From contig NZ_CP073104.1 of NCBI RefSeq assembly GCF_018138145.1, forward strand, positions 1,736,001 through 1,800,000: 64,000 nucleotides of DNA, read 5' to 3'. Within the stretch, counting starts at the first letter, position 1. Each line of letters starts with the position of its first letter. The notes under the pieces were generated by a model. The model did no database searches and was not told the DNA's origin. It saw only the letters and a list, made by a program, of their open reading frames with translations. Source of the stretch: Pseudomonas sp. SCA2728.1_7 (lineage in GTDB: Bacteria; Pseudomonadota; Gammaproteobacteria; Pseudomonadales; Pseudomonadaceae). Shown here in pieces: positions 15,644 to 25,772 of this stretch. A program made the position numbers and the translations under genes.

Positions 15644-18467
15644 TGAGGGCCTCCTTGATGCGCGCAGCAGTGATTGGCAGATCGCGAACACGTTTACCGA
15701 TGGCGTGGGCCACAGCGTTACCGATGGCACCGACAATCGGGATCATCACCACTTCGGCGATGCCTTTCGACGGGTCGCTCGGCGACAGCGCCGGGAGAAT
15801 CTCCGACGTCTGCTTCCACACGGCAACGTGACGCGCCATCGGCAGACGGTAACGGTTGAAGTTCCAGTCACCCTCCCCCGGTCCACCTTCGTACAGCGGC
15901 ATCTCTTCCATCAAGGCGTGACCGATGCCCATGGCGATACCGCCTTCGAGCTGGCCTTTGACCAATTCTTCAACCAACACACGACCGCACTCAACCCACG
16001 AATGGTGGTTGAGCACTTCGACTTCAGCAGAACCCTTGTTGACCTTCAGTTCGACCAGCGTCGCGACCGGGCTGTAGTAAGTCACGGCAGCGTTGTTCAA
16101 CTGCACAACCGGATAATTGATGTTCTGGCGGTCCAACAGGTGGAAACCCGCCGTGTTCATCAGCGCTTTCTTCGCTTTCGGTGCGCCATCACCGTACTTC
16201 ACTGCCAGACCATCCAGCGGCAGACGTTCGCGCACACCGTCGATGCTGTATTCGGCCTCGGCCCAGCTCCAGCGGTTGAACGCGTGAACGGTGGCGCCGG
16301 TGACCAGGCCACGCTCGTGAGCGTGTTTGGCCAGCTCTTCGAAGCTCAACGGCTGCATGCCGTTGGCGGTGAGCTTGCCGTCGACCCAGTGCGCATCTTC
16401 GCGACGCACCACGTAAGGGTTGGCTTGACCGCCGTAAGGACCCTGACGCCAGATTTCCATGGCCGCCGGCCACAAACCGTTGTTGAACAGCACGCGCGCT
16501 GCTTCACGGGTAGCGTGACTGAAGTAGTAAGCCGAGTTGGTCGCGGAAGAAGCCGAAGCCAGTTTGCCGACCCAGCGCGGGTTGCGCAGCAGGTTGTCCT
16601 GTTCGGCCTGGCTCATGATGTAAGGGTTGCCGCTGGTGATCAGCTGCATTTCCTTCCATTCGGTTTCGCCGGTCTTCACTTCGTGCGCCGGGCTGCCGAG
16701 GAAATCGGCCACGACCAGGGCTTGCGAGGTGGACATGCCGGTGCCGATTTCAATGCCGATGTGGCGCAAGGTGATGCGACCGTCGGCGGTAAACTCAATG
16801 CTGGCCATTGGCGCTTCGGAACCGGTGCCGAAGTCTTTCTGGCAAATGGCAAAACCAACGCCGTACCAGTTGTCCGGGTCGGCGGCTTCGCGCTGTTTCT
16901 TGATCGCGTCGCGGTTTTTCCAGACCTCGTGCACCGAGGCCTTGTCGAGGATTTCGTGCAGGCGCAAGGCACCGGCCGGGATCGCGCCCTGAGTGTTTTT
17001 CATGCCGGAACGCAGGGCGTTCTTGCGACGCAGGTCAATCGCATCGACACCGAGACGGTTGGCGATTTCGTCGACCATCATCTCGGTCGCCGCCATGCTT
17101 TGCAGGGTGCCGTAACCGCGCATCGAACCGGCCTCAACACCACGCGAGTGGTAGGCGGTGACTTGCAGATCGTTCTGCGGCATGTAGTAGATCGACTGCG
17201 CGGCCGTGGCGCCAACCGCGGCTACCGATGGGCTGTAGTTGATGCGGCCACCACCGTCGACGCTCATTTCAGAGCGGAAAATCTTGAAGCTGTAGTCGTT
17301 CTTGTCCACGGCCAATTGGTAGCGGATGTCGAACGGGTGACGCTTGATGCCGCTCTGAAACTGCTCATAGCGGTCGTTGGCCAAGCGCACTGGCACACCG
17401 GCGCCGTACAACGCGGCCAGGGCTGCGTAGTAAACGAAGATGTTGTGATCTTTGGAACCGTAACCGACGGTGTAACCCGGGTGCATGTTCAGATTGTCGA
17501 GGCCGAAGCGCGACGGCGCGATCATTTTCGCGGTCTCGGTCGCAGCTTCCAGCGGGCACTGGGTAGCCACCACGAAGTGCAGGGTTTTGGTTTTCGGGTC
17601 GTACCAGCCGTTGCCGTTATCCGGTTCCATGGCGGCCGGTTCGATCGACGGGGTTTTGTAGCGCTCGTCGAACACCAGCCAGTTGTCCGGCGGCGTATCG
17701 ATCTCTTTCTTCATGCGGTCGGCGTAGAACAGGCCGCGCTCGGTGAGATTACCGTGCAGATTCGGCTGGGAATTCCATACCGGACGACGGTTTTTCAGCA
17801 TCGGAAAGAGGATCGAATCCTTCAGGCTGGCGAATTCGTCTTCGTCGGCCGAAGTCGCGCCGCCCACACGTACGTAGCGGAAGCTACCGTAGGGATCGCC
17901 TTCGTAGAACGGCACTTGTGCACCGTAACGAATCGCTTTGTCATTGAATTTGAGTTTGTTCTTGGCCTGACGGAAACGCTCGAAGTCATTCCAGATCAGG
18001 ATCGCCACCGGGTGACCGATGAACATCGGCACCTTGCCTTCTGGCAGCAGCGGATCAGGCGCGTGCTCCTCCGGGAAGACGATGCCGTCCTTGTCCAGGT
18101 CAGCGGCGGTGACGATGCGGTCCGGCTGCAAATCGGCGCCGAGCCACGACAGGTCGTAACCGGCGTAGATGCGGTCAGCCTTGATGGTTTTCAGCAGCAT
18201 GGCGTGGCCTTGCTGCTCGGGCCAGCCCGGCATGTCCTTGGAGCGGATGTCGCGGGCGAAGACTTTGCTGCCGCAGACCTTGGACAGTGCGTCGTTACGC
18301 TGACGCGCCTTGCCGTTGCTGCCGAGCCACTTCTCGGACGGCACGGTGACAGTGTTTTCCATCAAGGCAGCCAGCGCCTGACTGCTGAGCGGCGTGAGCG
18401 TGACGCTCACACCCGCCACCAGCCCGCCCTGGAGGAACGAGCGCCGGGATATATCACGGTTGGACAT
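15636..18467 (-). CDS. Tat-exported molybdopterin-binding hydroxylase subunit (xanthine/aldehyde oxidase family)
   Basis: This 943-residue molybdenum-cofactor subunit resembles isoquinoline 1-oxidoreductase beta and related aldehyde dehydrogenases. A twin-arginine signal (SRRSFLQGG, residues 8-16) shows export of the folded enzyme. Inside are repeated molybdopterin-contact stretches such as RGYGTLQSMAATEMMVDEIA and a C-terminal GQLEGGIAMGIGHALMEEMPL, then AVAHAIGKRVRDLPIT. It heads an operon with the 2Fe-2S, cytochrome c and XdhC genes. The substrate (aldehyde, N-heterocycle or purine) cannot be decided from sequence. An FAD subunit is absent, which fits cytochrome-coupled periplasmic oxidation. 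Confidence 0.9.
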   Translation of the reverse strand: MSNRDISRRSFLQGGLVAGVSVTLTPLSSQALAALMENTVTVPSEKWLGSNGKARQRNDALSKVCGSKVFARDIRSKDMPGWPEQQGHAMLLKTIKADRIYAGYDLSWLGADLQPDRIVTAADLDKDGIVFPEEHAPDPLLPEGKVPMFIGHPVAILIWNDFERFRQAKNKLKFNDKAIRYGAQVPFYEGDPYGSFRYVRVGGATSADEDEFASLKDSILFPMLKNRRPVWNSQPNLHGNLTERGLFYADRMKKEIDTPPDNWLVFDERYKTPSIEPAAMEPDNGNGWYDPKTKTLHFVVATQCPLEAATETAKMIAPSRFGLDNLNMHPGYTVGYGSKDHNIFVYYAALAALYGAGVPVRLANDRYEQFQSGIKRHPFDIRYQLAVDKNDYSFKIFRSEMSVDGGGRINYSPSVAAVGATAAQSIYYMPQNDLQVTAYHSRGVEAGSMRGYGTLQSMAATEMMVDEIANRLGVDAIDLRRKNALRSGMKNTQGAIPAGALRLHEILDKASVHEVWKNRDAIKKQREAADPDNWYGVGFAICQKDFGTGSEAPMASIEFTADGRITLRHIGIEIGTGMSTSQALVVADFLGSPAHEVKTGETEWKEMQLITSGNPYIMSQAEQDNLLRNPRWVGKLASASSATNSAYYFSHATREAARVLFNNGLWPAAMEIWRQGPYGGQANPYVVRREDAHWVDGKLTANGMQPLSFEELAKHAHERGLVTGATVHAFNRWSWAEAEYSIDGVRERLPLDGLAVKYGDGAPKAKKALMNTAGFHLLDRQNINYPVVQLNNAAVTYYSPVATLVELKVNKGSAEVEVLNHHSWVECGRVLVEELVKGQLEGGIAMGIGHALMEEMPLYEGGPGEGDWNFNRYRLPMARHVAVWKQTSEILPALSPSDPSKGIAEVVMIPIVGAIGNAVAHAIGKRVRDLPITAARIKEALNG

Positions 18468-18705
18468 GGATCATCCTCTGGGCGGTTATGTGTCCGCCCT
18501 TCTGGTTATCTACTGGGGAATCTCGAGTCTTGCAGAAGCCCTCTTTGGCTAAACAAAGGGCGTGTTGACAGTGCAAAGCTGACCGAAAGGTTAACTTTAA
18601 AGGTTTCTGCGCTCGCAGCAAACAACCAGTTACAAAAATTTGACTAAAGAATCAAAAAATCAATGCGACGTGAGACCGCAGCAGATTACCAAACCAATAG
18701 ATATC
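18468..18705. other. Upstream region of the molybdoenzyme operon
   Basis: This 238-base stretch must hold the promoter of the minus-strand operon, but I see no strong -35/-10 pair. An imperfect stem, GCCCTCTTTG with CAAAGGGC, lies at about 18538-18561 and could form in the leader. No gene is visible. Confidence 0.4.
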
Positions 18706-18800
18706 CCCCTGTGGGAGCGAGCCTGCTCGCGAAGGCGTAGTGTCAGCCAGCACATTATTAGCTGACACACCGCTTTCGCGAGCAGGCTCACTCCTACAGG
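18706..18800. repeat. REP doublet (REPIN), class GAGCGAGCCTGCTCGCGA
   Basis: GTGGGAGCGAGCCTGCTCGCGAA (18711 on) is mirrored by TTCGCGAGCAGGCTCACTCCTACAG (18774 on). The inner arm GTGTCAGC...GCTGACAC extends the palindrome, so the whole unit folds into one long hairpin. Confidence 0.93.
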
Positions 18801-18866
18801 GATTTGTATTGGATTCAGGATTTAGGCAGGAGAAAAAGAGGTGGATAGCCAAATTTCAGACACAAA

Positions 18867-18893
18867 AAACCCCGGTCTTTCGACCAGGGTCTT
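18867..18893 (-). terminator. Terminator of the tRNA-Asp/Val cluster
   Basis: On the minus strand AAGACCCTGGTCGAAAGACCGGGGTTTTTTG forms a hairpin with a T-run. It lies about 70 bases beyond the last tRNA-Asp. Confidence 0.82.
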
Positions 18894-18965
18894 TGCTATC
18901 GATTCCGAATCAGCCATTGGCTGCTTTCGGTGCTTCAAGGCGTTCAGTGGTCCTTGAAGCAGATA

Positions 18966-19042
18966 TGGCGCAGCGGACGGGACTCGAACCCGCGACCCCC
19001 GGCGTGACAGGCCGGTATTCTAACCGACTGAACTACCGCTGC
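18966..19042 (-). tRNA. tRNA-Asp (anticodon GTC), copy 1
   Basis: This 77-base cloverleaf has encoded CCA. The stem CCGGC/GCCGG encloses loop CTGTCAC, giving anticodon GTC. Acceptor GCAGCGG pairs with CCGCTGC. It is identical to the copy at 19136. Confidence 0.97.
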
Positions 19043-19135
19043 GTATCGCTTTGAGCTTGCGCTCAAGTAACTCGTTTTGACTGCAAGCTTCGGTGCTTTG
19101 CAATCGCGAACCAGACAAGCCTGATTCGTGAAATA

Positions 19136-19212
19136 TGGCGCAGCGGACGGGACTCGAACCCGCGACCCCCGGCGTGACAGGCCGGTATTCTAACCGACTG
19201 AACTACCGCTGC
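19136..19212 (-). tRNA. tRNA-Asp (anticodon GTC), copy 2
   Basis: This is a second identical 77-base tRNA-Asp with encoded CCA, in tandem with copy 1 across a 93-base spacer. It is transcribed with the tRNA-Val upstream. Confidence 0.97.
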
Positions 19213-19268
19213 GCGTCGGTGCAGGCACTTTCAGCCTACGCTCTTGCTTACGCAAGTTTCTCGGGGAG

Positions 19269-19344
19269 TGGTGGGTGATGACGGGATCGAACCGCCGACA
19301 TTCTGCTTGTAAGGCAGACGCTCTCCCAGCTGAGCTAATCACCC
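19269..19344 (-). tRNA. tRNA-Val (anticodon TAC)
   Basis: This 76-base cloverleaf has encoded CCA. The stem TCTGC/GCAGA encloses loop CTTACAA, giving anticodon TAC (valine, GUA). Acceptor GGGTGAT pairs with ATCACCC. It is the first gene of the minus-strand tRNA cluster. Confidence 0.96.
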
Positions 19345-19449
19345 GTTTGCATCTCCGAGGCCGCGAAATTTACGCAGGTAGCGAACCTAAGTCAATAGCA
19401 GGATTGAAGTTTTTCTAAAAAAGACGAAATTGTTTCCATCCTGCAAGAC

Positions 19450-19524
19450 CGCCTTCGCGAGCAAGCTCGCTCCCACAAGGGGTATGCATTCCAAATGTGG
19501 GAGCGAGCCTGCTCGCGAAAGCGT
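19450..19524. repeat. REP doublet (REPIN)
   Basis: GCCTTCGCGAGCAAGCTCGCTCCCACAAGG (19451 on) faces TGTGGGAGCGAGCCTGCTCGCGAAAGCG (19496 on) across a 15-base loop. The left copy has one change (GCAAGC for GCAGGC). It lies between the tRNA cluster and the 3' end of the SDR gene. Confidence 0.92.
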
Positions 19525-19560
19525 CAGTTCATTCAACGCAAACTCACAGAAAAAGGCGAT

Positions 19561-20337
19561 CTACTCGCTATAGATCATCTTTTTCGTCATGCCGCCGTCG
19601 ACGACGAATTCCTGCCCGGTGACAAACCCGGCATTCCTCGACAGCAACCAGGCGACCATCGCTGCCACGTCTTCCACCGTCCCTACCCTGCCCGCAGGAT
19701 GCTGAGCATGATCGGCGTCAGCCAGTGGCTCGGCTCGACGCGCAGAAGGATCCCGCGCATCGATCCAGCCCGGGCTGACTGCATTGACGCGAATCTCCGG
19801 CCCCAGACTGATTGCCAGCGCATGCGTCAGCGCCAACAAGCCGCCCTTGCTCGCCGCATACGCCTCGGAGTCCGCCTCCGACTGCCGTGCACGGGTCGAG
19901 GCCAGATTGACGATCGACCCGTTATGCGCGCGCAGGTACGGCGCACAGTGTTTGGCCAACAGCATCGGCCCACTGAGGTTTACCGCCAGCACACGATTCC
20001 AGTACGCCAGATCGAGGCTTTCCAGAGTGATGTTGTGCGGATCGGCGACCGCCGCGTTGCACACCAGCGCATCGAGGCGACCAAACTGCCCCAGCACTTC
20101 AGCAACACCGAGCGCTACCTGGCCCTCATCGGCAACATCCATGGCGATGAACCAGGCGTTTTCGCCCAGTACCTTCGCCACTTTCGAACCGCGCGCACGA
20201 TCCAGATCGGTCAGCACCACTTGCCAGCCTTCGCTGATCAGCCACGCCGCGATCCCCAGACCGATACCGCGCGCGGCACCCGTGACCAGCGCAACGCGGC
20301 CATGGGTACCGGCTTTCGGAGTGGACAACTCGATCAC
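19561..20337 (-). CDS. Short-chain dehydrogenase/reductase (SDR)
   Basis: This 258-residue NAD(P)-dependent oxidoreductase is of the classical SDR type. The cofactor motif [12 protein letters not shown] lies at about residues 20-31, NAAV at about 93, the catalytic Ser is in SIVNLAST, and YAASKGG at about 160 supplies the YxxxK pair. An Asp after the second strand (LTDLDRA) favours NAD. The C-terminal [19 protein letters not shown] is typical. It overlaps the metZ stop by 4 bases, so it is co-translated. The substrate is unknown. Confidence 0.9.
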   Translation of the reverse strand: MIELSTPKAGTHGRVALVTGAARGIGLGIAAWLISEGWQVVLTDLDRARGSKVAKVLGENAWFIAMDVADEGQVALGVAEVLGQFGRLDALVCNAAVADPHNITLESLDLAYWNRVLAVNLSGPMLLAKHCAPYLRAHNGSIVNLASTRARQSEADSEAYAASKGGLLALTHALAISLGPEIRVNAVSPGWIDARDPSARRAEPLADADHAQHPAGRVGTVEDVAAMVAWLLSRNAGFVTGQEFVVDGGMTKKMIYSE

Positions 20338-21545
20338 AGCGCTGCCAGACCGCGCGCCAGGTCGGCTTGCAGGTCAGCAACGTCCTCCAGACCGACGGCG
20401 ATGCGGATCAGGCTGTCGCGAATACCCGCTGCCTCACGCTCCTGCGGCGCCAGACGGCCATGGGAAGTGGTGCTCGGATGGGTGATCGTGGTTTTGCTGT
20501 CACCGAGGTTAGCGGTGATCGAAATCAGGCGAGTGGCATCGATGAAGCGCCACGCGCCCTCTTTGCCGCCCTTGACCTCGAAACTCACTACCGCGCCGAA
20601 GCCCTTCTGCTGACGTTGGGCCAGTTCGTGCTGCGGATGGCTCTTGAGACCGGCGTAATGGACTTTCTCGATACCGTCCTGCTGCTCCAGCCATTCGGCC
20701 AGCTCCTGGGCATTCGCGCAGTGCGCCTTCATCCGCAGGTTCAGAGTTTCCAGGCCTTTGAGGAAGATCCACGCATTGAACGGGCTCAGGGTCGGCCCGG
20801 CGGTGCGCAGGAAGCCGACGATTTCTTTCATCTGCTCGCTGCGACCGGCTACCACACCGCCCATGCAACGCCCCTGGCCGTCGATGAACTTGGTCGCCGA
20901 ATGCACGACGATGTCGGCACCCATTTTCAGCGGCTGTTGCAACGCCGGGGTGCAGAAGCAGTTGTCGACTACCAGCATCGCGCCTTTGGCGTGAGCGATT
21001 TCCGCCAGTGCGGCGATATCGACCAGTTCAGCCAGAGGGTTGGATGGCGATTCGACAAAGAGCAATTTGGTGTTCGTCTTGATCGCTGCATCCCAGGCCG
21101 ACAGGTCAGCCAAGGGCACGTAATCGACTTCCACACCGAAACGCTTGAAGTACTTCTCGAACAGGCTGATGGTCGAACCGAATACGCTGCGCGAAACCAG
21201 CACGTGATCGCCAGCACTGCACAGGCTCATCACCACCGCCATGATCGCCGCCATGCCGGTTGCGGTGGCAACGGCTTGCTCGGCGCTTTCCAGCGCGGCA
21301 ATGCGCTCTTCGAACGCGCGCACGGTCGGGTTGGTGTAACGCGAGTAAACGTTGCCCGGCACTTCGCCAGCAAACCGCGCGGCCGCGTCGGCAGCGGTGC
21401 GGAACACGTAGCTGGAAGTGAAGAACATCGGATCACCGTGTTCGCCTTCCGGCGTACGGTGCTGACCGGCACGTACGGCCAGGGTGTCGAACGCTACGCC
21501 TTCGAGGTCGCTGTCCAGCCGACCGGCATCCCATTCCTGACTCAT
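20334..21545 (-). CDS. metZ: O-succinylhomoserine sulfhydrylase MetZ
   Basis: This 403-residue PLP enzyme makes homocysteine directly from O-succinylhomoserine and sulfide, the Pseudomonas route to methionine. Cys/Met-metabolism family motifs are YSRYTNPT (about 69), [17 protein letters not shown] (about 88), [13 protein letters not shown] (about 192), and the PLP lysine in [11 protein letters not shown] (about 216). The length agrees with MetZ. It follows purF after a terminator and precedes an SDR gene with overlap. Confidence 0.95.
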   Translation of the reverse strand: MSQEWDAGRLDSDLEGVAFDTLAVRAGQHRTPEGEHGDPMFFTSSYVFRTAADAAARFAGEVPGNVYSRYTNPTVRAFEERIAALESAEQAVATATGMAAIMAVVMSLCSAGDHVLVSRSVFGSTISLFEKYFKRFGVEVDYVPLADLSAWDAAIKTNTKLLFVESPSNPLAELVDIAALAEIAHAKGAMLVVDNCFCTPALQQPLKMGADIVVHSATKFIDGQGRCMGGVVAGRSEQMKEIVGFLRTAGPTLSPFNAWIFLKGLETLNLRMKAHCANAQELAEWLEQQDGIEKVHYAGLKSHPQHELAQRQQKGFGAVVSFEVKGGKEGAWRFIDATRLISITANLGDSKTTITHPSTTSHGRLAPQEREAAGIRDSLIRIAVGLEDVADLQADLARGLAAL

Positions 21546-21592
21546 GCTGTCACTCCTTGCCCTGTTCGCGAAAATTGAAAGTCAGATACAAA

Positions 21593-21612
21593 ACCGGCCC
21601 CTCAGGGCCGGT
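21593..21612 (-). terminator. Terminator of purF
   Basis: The hairpin ACCGGCCC-TGAG-GGGCCGGT on the minus strand is followed by TTTTGT, 7 bases after the purF stop. It separates purF from metZ. Confidence 0.85.
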
Positions 21613-21618
21613 GATAAC

Positions 21619-23124
21619 TCAGTTGTTGTACAGATCGATGATCGCACTGACCGCTTGGGTCTTGATCTTCGAGGAGTCGTTACGCGCCTGTTCGATCTTG
21701 TTCAGGTACGCCTCGTCGACGTCGCCGGTGACGTACTTGCCGTCGAACACCGCACAATCGAAGTTCTCGATCTTGATCTTGCCGCCACCGACCGCTTCGA
21801 TCAAGTCAGGCAAGTCCTGATAGATCAGCCAGTCAGCGCCGATCAGATCCGCCACGTCCTGAGTCGAACGGTTGTGTGCGATCAGTTCGTGCGCGCTCGG
21901 CATATCGATGCCGTAGACGTTCGGGAAGCGAACCGCCGGAGCAGCCGAGCAGAAGTAGACGTTTTTCGCGCCGGCTTCACGGGCCATCTGGATGATCTGC
22001 TTGCAGGTGGTGCCGCGCACGATCGAGTCGTCGACCAGCATCACGTTCTTGCCGCGGAATTCCAGCTCGATGGCGTTGAGCTTCTGGCGTACCGATTTCT
22101 TGCGCGCGGCCTGGCCAGGCATGATGAAGGTACGACCGATGTAACGGTTCTTGACGAAACCTTCGCGGAATTTCACGCCCAAGTGGTTGGCCAGCTCCAG
22201 TGCCGCAGTGCGGCTGGTGTCCGGAATCGGGATAACCACGTCAATGTCGTGCTCTGGACGCTCGCGCAGGATCTTCTCGGCGAGTTTCTCACCCATGCGC
22301 AGACGGGCCTTGTAGACCGACACGCCGTCGATGATCGAATCCGGACGCGCCAGGTAGACGTGTTCGAAAATGCACGGGGTCAGAGACGGGTTGGTCGCGC
22401 ACTGACGGGTGTGCAGCTTGCCGTCTTCAGTGATGTAGACCGCTTCGCCCGGGGCCAGGTCGCGAATCAGGGTGAAACCGAGCACGTCCAGCGAAACGCT
22501 TTCCGAGGCGATCATGTACTCGACGCCTTCGTCGGTGTGACGCTGGCCGAACACGATCGGACGGATGCCGTGCGGGTCACGGAAACCGACGATGCCGTAA
22601 CCGGTCACCATCGCCACAACGGCGTAACCACCGACACAACGGTTGTGCACGTCGGTCACGGCGGCAAACACGTCTTCTTCCGTCGGCTGCAGCTTGCCGC
22701 GCTGGGCCAGCTCGTGGGCGAACACGTTGAGCAGCACTTCCGAATCGGAACTGGTGTTGACGTGACGCAGATCGGATTCGTAGATCTCTTTGGCCAACTG
22801 TTCAACGTTGGTCAGGTTACCGTTGTGCGCCAGGGTGATGCCGTAAGGCGAGTTGACGTAAAACGGCTGGGCTTCGGCCGAAGTCGAGCTGCCCGCGGTC
22901 GGATAACGGACGTGGCCGATACCCATGTGGCCGACCAGACGCTGCATGTGACGCTGCTGAAACACGTCACGCACCAGGCCATTGTCCTTGCGCAGGAACA
23001 ACCGGCCATCATGGCTGGTGACGATACCGGCAGCGTCCTGGCCGCGGTGCTGGAGCACGGTTAGCGCGTCATACAGCGCCTGATTGACGTTCGACTTACC
23101 GACGATACCGACGATGCCACACAT
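21619..23124 (-). CDS. purF: Amidophosphoribosyltransferase PurF
   Basis: This enzyme of about 501 residues catalyses the first committed step of purine synthesis, PRPP plus glutamine to phosphoribosylamine. I chose the ATG at 23124 because Met removal exposes the catalytic N-terminal Cys (MCGIVGIVG). The glutaminase half has [12 protein letters not shown] and [10 protein letters not shown]. The phosphoribosyl half has the PRPP loop [13 protein letters not shown] (about 364). It lies downstream of cvpA (gap 41), the standard cvpA-purF unit. Confidence 0.96.
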   Translation of the reverse strand: MCGIVGIVGKSNVNQALYDALTVLQHRGQDAAGIVTSHDGRLFLRKDNGLVRDVFQQRHMQRLVGHMGIGHVRYPTAGSSTSAEAQPFYVNSPYGITLAHNGNLTNVEQLAKEIYESDLRHVNTSSDSEVLLNVFAHELAQRGKLQPTEEDVFAAVTDVHNRCVGGYAVVAMVTGYGIVGFRDPHGIRPIVFGQRHTDEGVEYMIASESVSLDVLGFTLIRDLAPGEAVYITEDGKLHTRQCATNPSLTPCIFEHVYLARPDSIIDGVSVYKARLRMGEKLAEKILRERPEHDIDVVIPIPDTSRTAALELANHLGVKFREGFVKNRYIGRTFIMPGQAARKKSVRQKLNAIELEFRGKNVMLVDDSIVRGTTCKQIIQMAREAGAKNVYFCSAAPAVRFPNVYGIDMPSAHELIAHNRSTQDVADLIGADWLIYQDLPDLIEAVGGGKIKIENFDCAVFDGKYVTGDVDEAYLNKIEQARNDSSKIKTQAVSAIIDLYNN

Positions 23125-23165
23125 GCGACGCAACCCCTACTTAATGGATCTGAACTGAACAACAC

Positions 23166-23726
23166 TCACTGAGGCGTTTTCGCCGACGGCAAGAGTTGCT
23201 CCTTGAACGGAATATCAGCGGGTACGCTGATTCCGCTGGCAAGCCACTGACTGCTCCACCCGAGAATCAGGTTTTTGGACCAATCAGCGACCAATAGAAA
23301 TTTTGGTACGAGCTGTGATTCTTTCCACCACCCGTCCTGCTGTACCGGCCCCAGGCTCAACAGCCCGACCGCCACGACCACCAGCAACACGCCACGCGCT
23401 GCGCCGAAGGCCATGCCGAGGAATCGATCGGTCCCGGACAACCCGGTGACGCGAACCAACTCGCCGATAAGATAATTGATCATTGCGCCCACGATCAGTG
23501 TGGCGACAAACATGATGGCACAGCCCGCGATCACGCGAGCCGATGGGGTTTCGATGTATCCGGCGAGGTACTCGGACAATGAGCCACCGAACATCCAGGC
23601 GACGACTCCTGCGATGATCCAGGTCACCAGCGATAATGCTTCCTTGACGAAGCCGCGGCTCAAACTGATCAAAGCGGAGATGGCGATGATTGCAACGATC
23701 GCCCAGTCAACCCAGGTAAATGGCAC
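23166..23726 (-). CDS. cvpA: CvpA family membrane protein
   Basis: This 186-residue inner-membrane protein has four hydrophobic segments: WAIVAIIAISALISLSRGFV (about 8-27), VTWIIAGVVAWMFGG (about 34-48), VIAGCAIMFVATLIVGAMI (about 65-83) and GAARGVLLVVVAVGLLSL (about 108-125). SLSRGFVKEALSLVTWI is the CvpA signature. The family is linked to colicin V production and envelope robustness; the biochemical role is not settled. It is conserved immediately upstream of purF. Confidence 0.92.
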   Translation of the reverse strand: MPFTWVDWAIVAIIAISALISLSRGFVKEALSLVTWIIAGVVAWMFGGSLSEYLAGYIETPSARVIAGCAIMFVATLIVGAMINYLIGELVRVTGLSGTDRFLGMAFGAARGVLLVVVAVGLLSLGPVQQDGWWKESQLVPKFLLVADWSKNLILGWSSQWLASGISVPADIPFKEQLLPSAKTPQ

Positions 23727-23824
23727 AGTGCAGCCTACAGACGGATAAGGCGGCGCATTTTAGCAGAGCGCATGCCTCTCGGTAAGCTGCGATTGTCAGT
23801 GCATTTCAATCGGCGCGATAGTTT

Positions 23825-24481
23825 TTAGCCGCGCTCAGGCTGGAAGCGCACAACAAAACCCTTGAGGTTCTGCTGACGACCCAACAGATCACGCAGACGA
23901 TCGGCTTCGGCACGCTCGATCAGCGGACCGACAAACACCCGATTCTTGCCATCGGCCGAACGGATATAGGCGTTATAGCCTTGGCTGCGCAGGGTTTTCT
24001 GCAGACTCTCGGCGCTGGCGCGGCTCGACAGACTGGCCAGTTGCACCGACCAGCTCACCGACAGACCGTTGGCATCGACGCGGCTTTGCGTGGTGTCTGG
24101 CTTGGTCGAGGACGCAGTGATCGGCTGAGCAGGTGCCGGAATCGGCTTGGCCACCGCGGGCGGCGCAACAGGCTTGGTGATCATAATGGGCGCCGCCGGT
24201 GCCGGTGCCGGAGCAACGGGTGCAGCAGGCGCAGTTTCTTCTGCGACTTCTTCATCCGTCGGCACAGGTTCTTGCGGCAAGGCTTGCGGCTCGGGAACAG
24301 CCACCGTTTCCATTTGCACTTGCGGCACGACAGGCGCTTGCGGAGCGGCCGGCGCTTCGACAGTTACCTGACGCTGCTCGTCCTGACGGGAAAACAGCAT
24401 CGGCAGGAAGATCACCGCCAGCGCAACCAGCACCAGAGCGCCAACCATGCGCTGCTTGTACGCTTTATCCAGCAAAGCCAT
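23825..24481 (-). CDS. SPOR-domain inner-membrane protein (DedD-like)
   Basis: This 218-residue protein has a cytoplasmic start [11 protein letters not shown], one transmembrane helix (MVGALVLVALAVIFLPMLF, about 12-30), a long Pro/Ala/Val-rich periplasmic linker and a C-terminal SPOR domain (about 139-215: SWSVQLASLSSRASAESL to GKNRVFVGPLIERAEADRL). SPOR domains localise to septal peptidoglycan, so this is a probable cell-division accessory like DedD. The ATG at 24481 overlaps the folC stop by 17 bases. The folC-dedD-cvpA-purF order is conserved in gammaproteobacteria. Confidence 0.9.
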   Translation of the reverse strand: MALLDKAYKQRMVGALVLVALAVIFLPMLFSRQDEQRQVTVEAPAAPQAPVVPQVQMETVAVPEPQALPQEPVPTDEEVAEETAPAAPVAPAPAPAAPIMITKPVAPPAVAKPIPAPAQPITASSTKPDTTQSRVDANGLSVSWSVQLASLSSRASAESLQKTLRSQGYNAYIRSADGKNRVFVGPLIERAEADRLRDLLGRQQNLKGFVVRFQPERG

Positions 24482-25772
24482 TTGCCGCTTCCTCCGTGGA
24501 GCGCCGGGCCAGCCATTCAAGGGCCTCGGCGACACAATAAAATGATCCGAACAACAGAATCTCGTCGTCGCTTGTAGCCACCGCGCACTGCCCCTCCAGG
24601 GCGGCGGCGACACTGTCGTAAGACGTGACCGCAGCGCCAAGGTTCTGCAAGGCAGCGTTTAATTCAGCCACTGGACGTGCGCGCGGCGAATCCAGCGGCG
24701 CCACCGCCCAATGCTCGACACTAGCATTCAATTCGCTGACAACACCATCCAGATCCTTGTCCGCCAGCAAACCAAACACTGCCAGGCGCTTGCCGACCGG
24801 TGGTCGCGAGGCCAGACGGCGGGCCAGATACTCGGCGGCATGCGGGTTATGCCCCACATCCAGCAACAGATTCAGGCGCTTGCCGTTCCACTCGAAGGAG
24901 CGACGATCCAGACGACCGACCACGCGAGTGGCCTGCAACGCAGCGACGATCTGCTGGGCATTCCACGGCAAACCGAGCAGCAGATACGCCTGCAACGCCA
25001 GCGCGGCGTTTTCCATCGGCAGATCGAGCAGCGGCAAGTCACGCAGCTCAACAGCCTGACCGCGCGCATCGGTGCCACGCCATTGCCAGTGCTGATCAGT
25101 GATGCCGAGATCGAAGTCGCGCCCGCGCAGGAAGAACGGACAGGCCAGTTCTCGCGCCTTGTCGAGCAACGGTTGCGGAGGATTCAGATCGCCGCACAAG
25201 GCAGGTTTGCCCTGACGGAAAATTCCGGCTTTCTCGAAAGCCACGGATTCGCGGGTGTCGCCCAGATAATCGGCGTGATCGACGCCAATACTGGTGACCA
25301 GCGCGATATCGGCATCGACCACGTTGACCGTGTCCAGACGCCCGCCCAGCCCGACTTCCAGCACCACCGCATCAAGCCCGGCCTGTTGAAACAGCCAGAA
25401 CGCCGCGAGAGTGCCCATTTCGAAGTAAGTCAGGGAAGTGTCGCCGCGCCCGGCCTCGACTGCTGCAAAGGCTTCGCACAGCTGTGCGTCAGTGGCTTCG
25501 ACGCCATTGAGCTGCACCCGCTCGTTGTAACGCAGCAGGTGCGGAGAATTGTAGACACCAACGCTCAGGCCCTGCGCGCGCAGCAATGAAGCCACGAAAG
25601 CGCAGGTCGAACCCTTGCCGTTGGTGCCGGTGACCGTGATCACCCGAGGCGCCGGCTGGCCCAGCCCCATGCGGGACGCTACCTGTTGCGAACGCTCCAG
25701 ACCCATGTCGATGGCCGACGGATGCAACTGCTCAAGGTAGGCGAGCCATTCGCCAAGGGTGCGCTCGGTCAT
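24465..25772 (-). CDS. folC: Bifunctional folylpolyglutamate/dihydrofolate synthase FolC
   Basis: This 435-residue Mur-ligase-like ATPase adds glutamate to dihydropteroate and to folates. The P-loop is [14 protein letters not shown] (about 46-59). [17 protein letters not shown] (about 74) is the folate-loop region, [14 protein letters not shown] (about 137) is typical, and [17 protein letters not shown] (about 308) belongs to the C-terminal domain. It starts with a 4-base overlap with accD. Confidence 0.95.
   Translation of the reverse strand: MTERTLGEWLAYLEQLHPSAIDMGLERSQQVASRMGLGQPAPRVITVTGTNGKGSTCAFVASLLRAQGLSVGVYNSPHLLRYNERVQLNGVEATDAQLCEAFAAVEAGRGDTSLTYFEMGTLAAFWLFQQAGLDAVVLEVGLGGRLDTVNVVDADIALVTSIGVDHADYLGDTRESVAFEKAGIFRQGKPALCGDLNPPQPLLDKARELACPFFLRGRDFDLGITDQHWQWRGTDARGQAVELRDLPLLDLPMENAALALQAYLLLGLPWNAQQIVAALQATRVVGRLDRRSFEWNGKRLNLLLDVGHNPHAAEYLARRLASRPPVGKRLAVFGLLADKDLDGVVSELNASVEHWAVAPLDSPRARPVAELNAALQNLGAAVTSYDSVAAALEGQCAVATSDDEILLFGSFYCVAEALEWLARRSTEEAANGFAG

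Noticed and set aside
15705..18647. Very long open frame (about 980 codons) antisense to the molybdoenzyme large subunit
   Set aside because: It mirrors a GC-rich real gene, shows no family motif and has low-complexity, His/Val/Phe/Arg-rich composition. The minus-strand gene has clear motifs and operon context.
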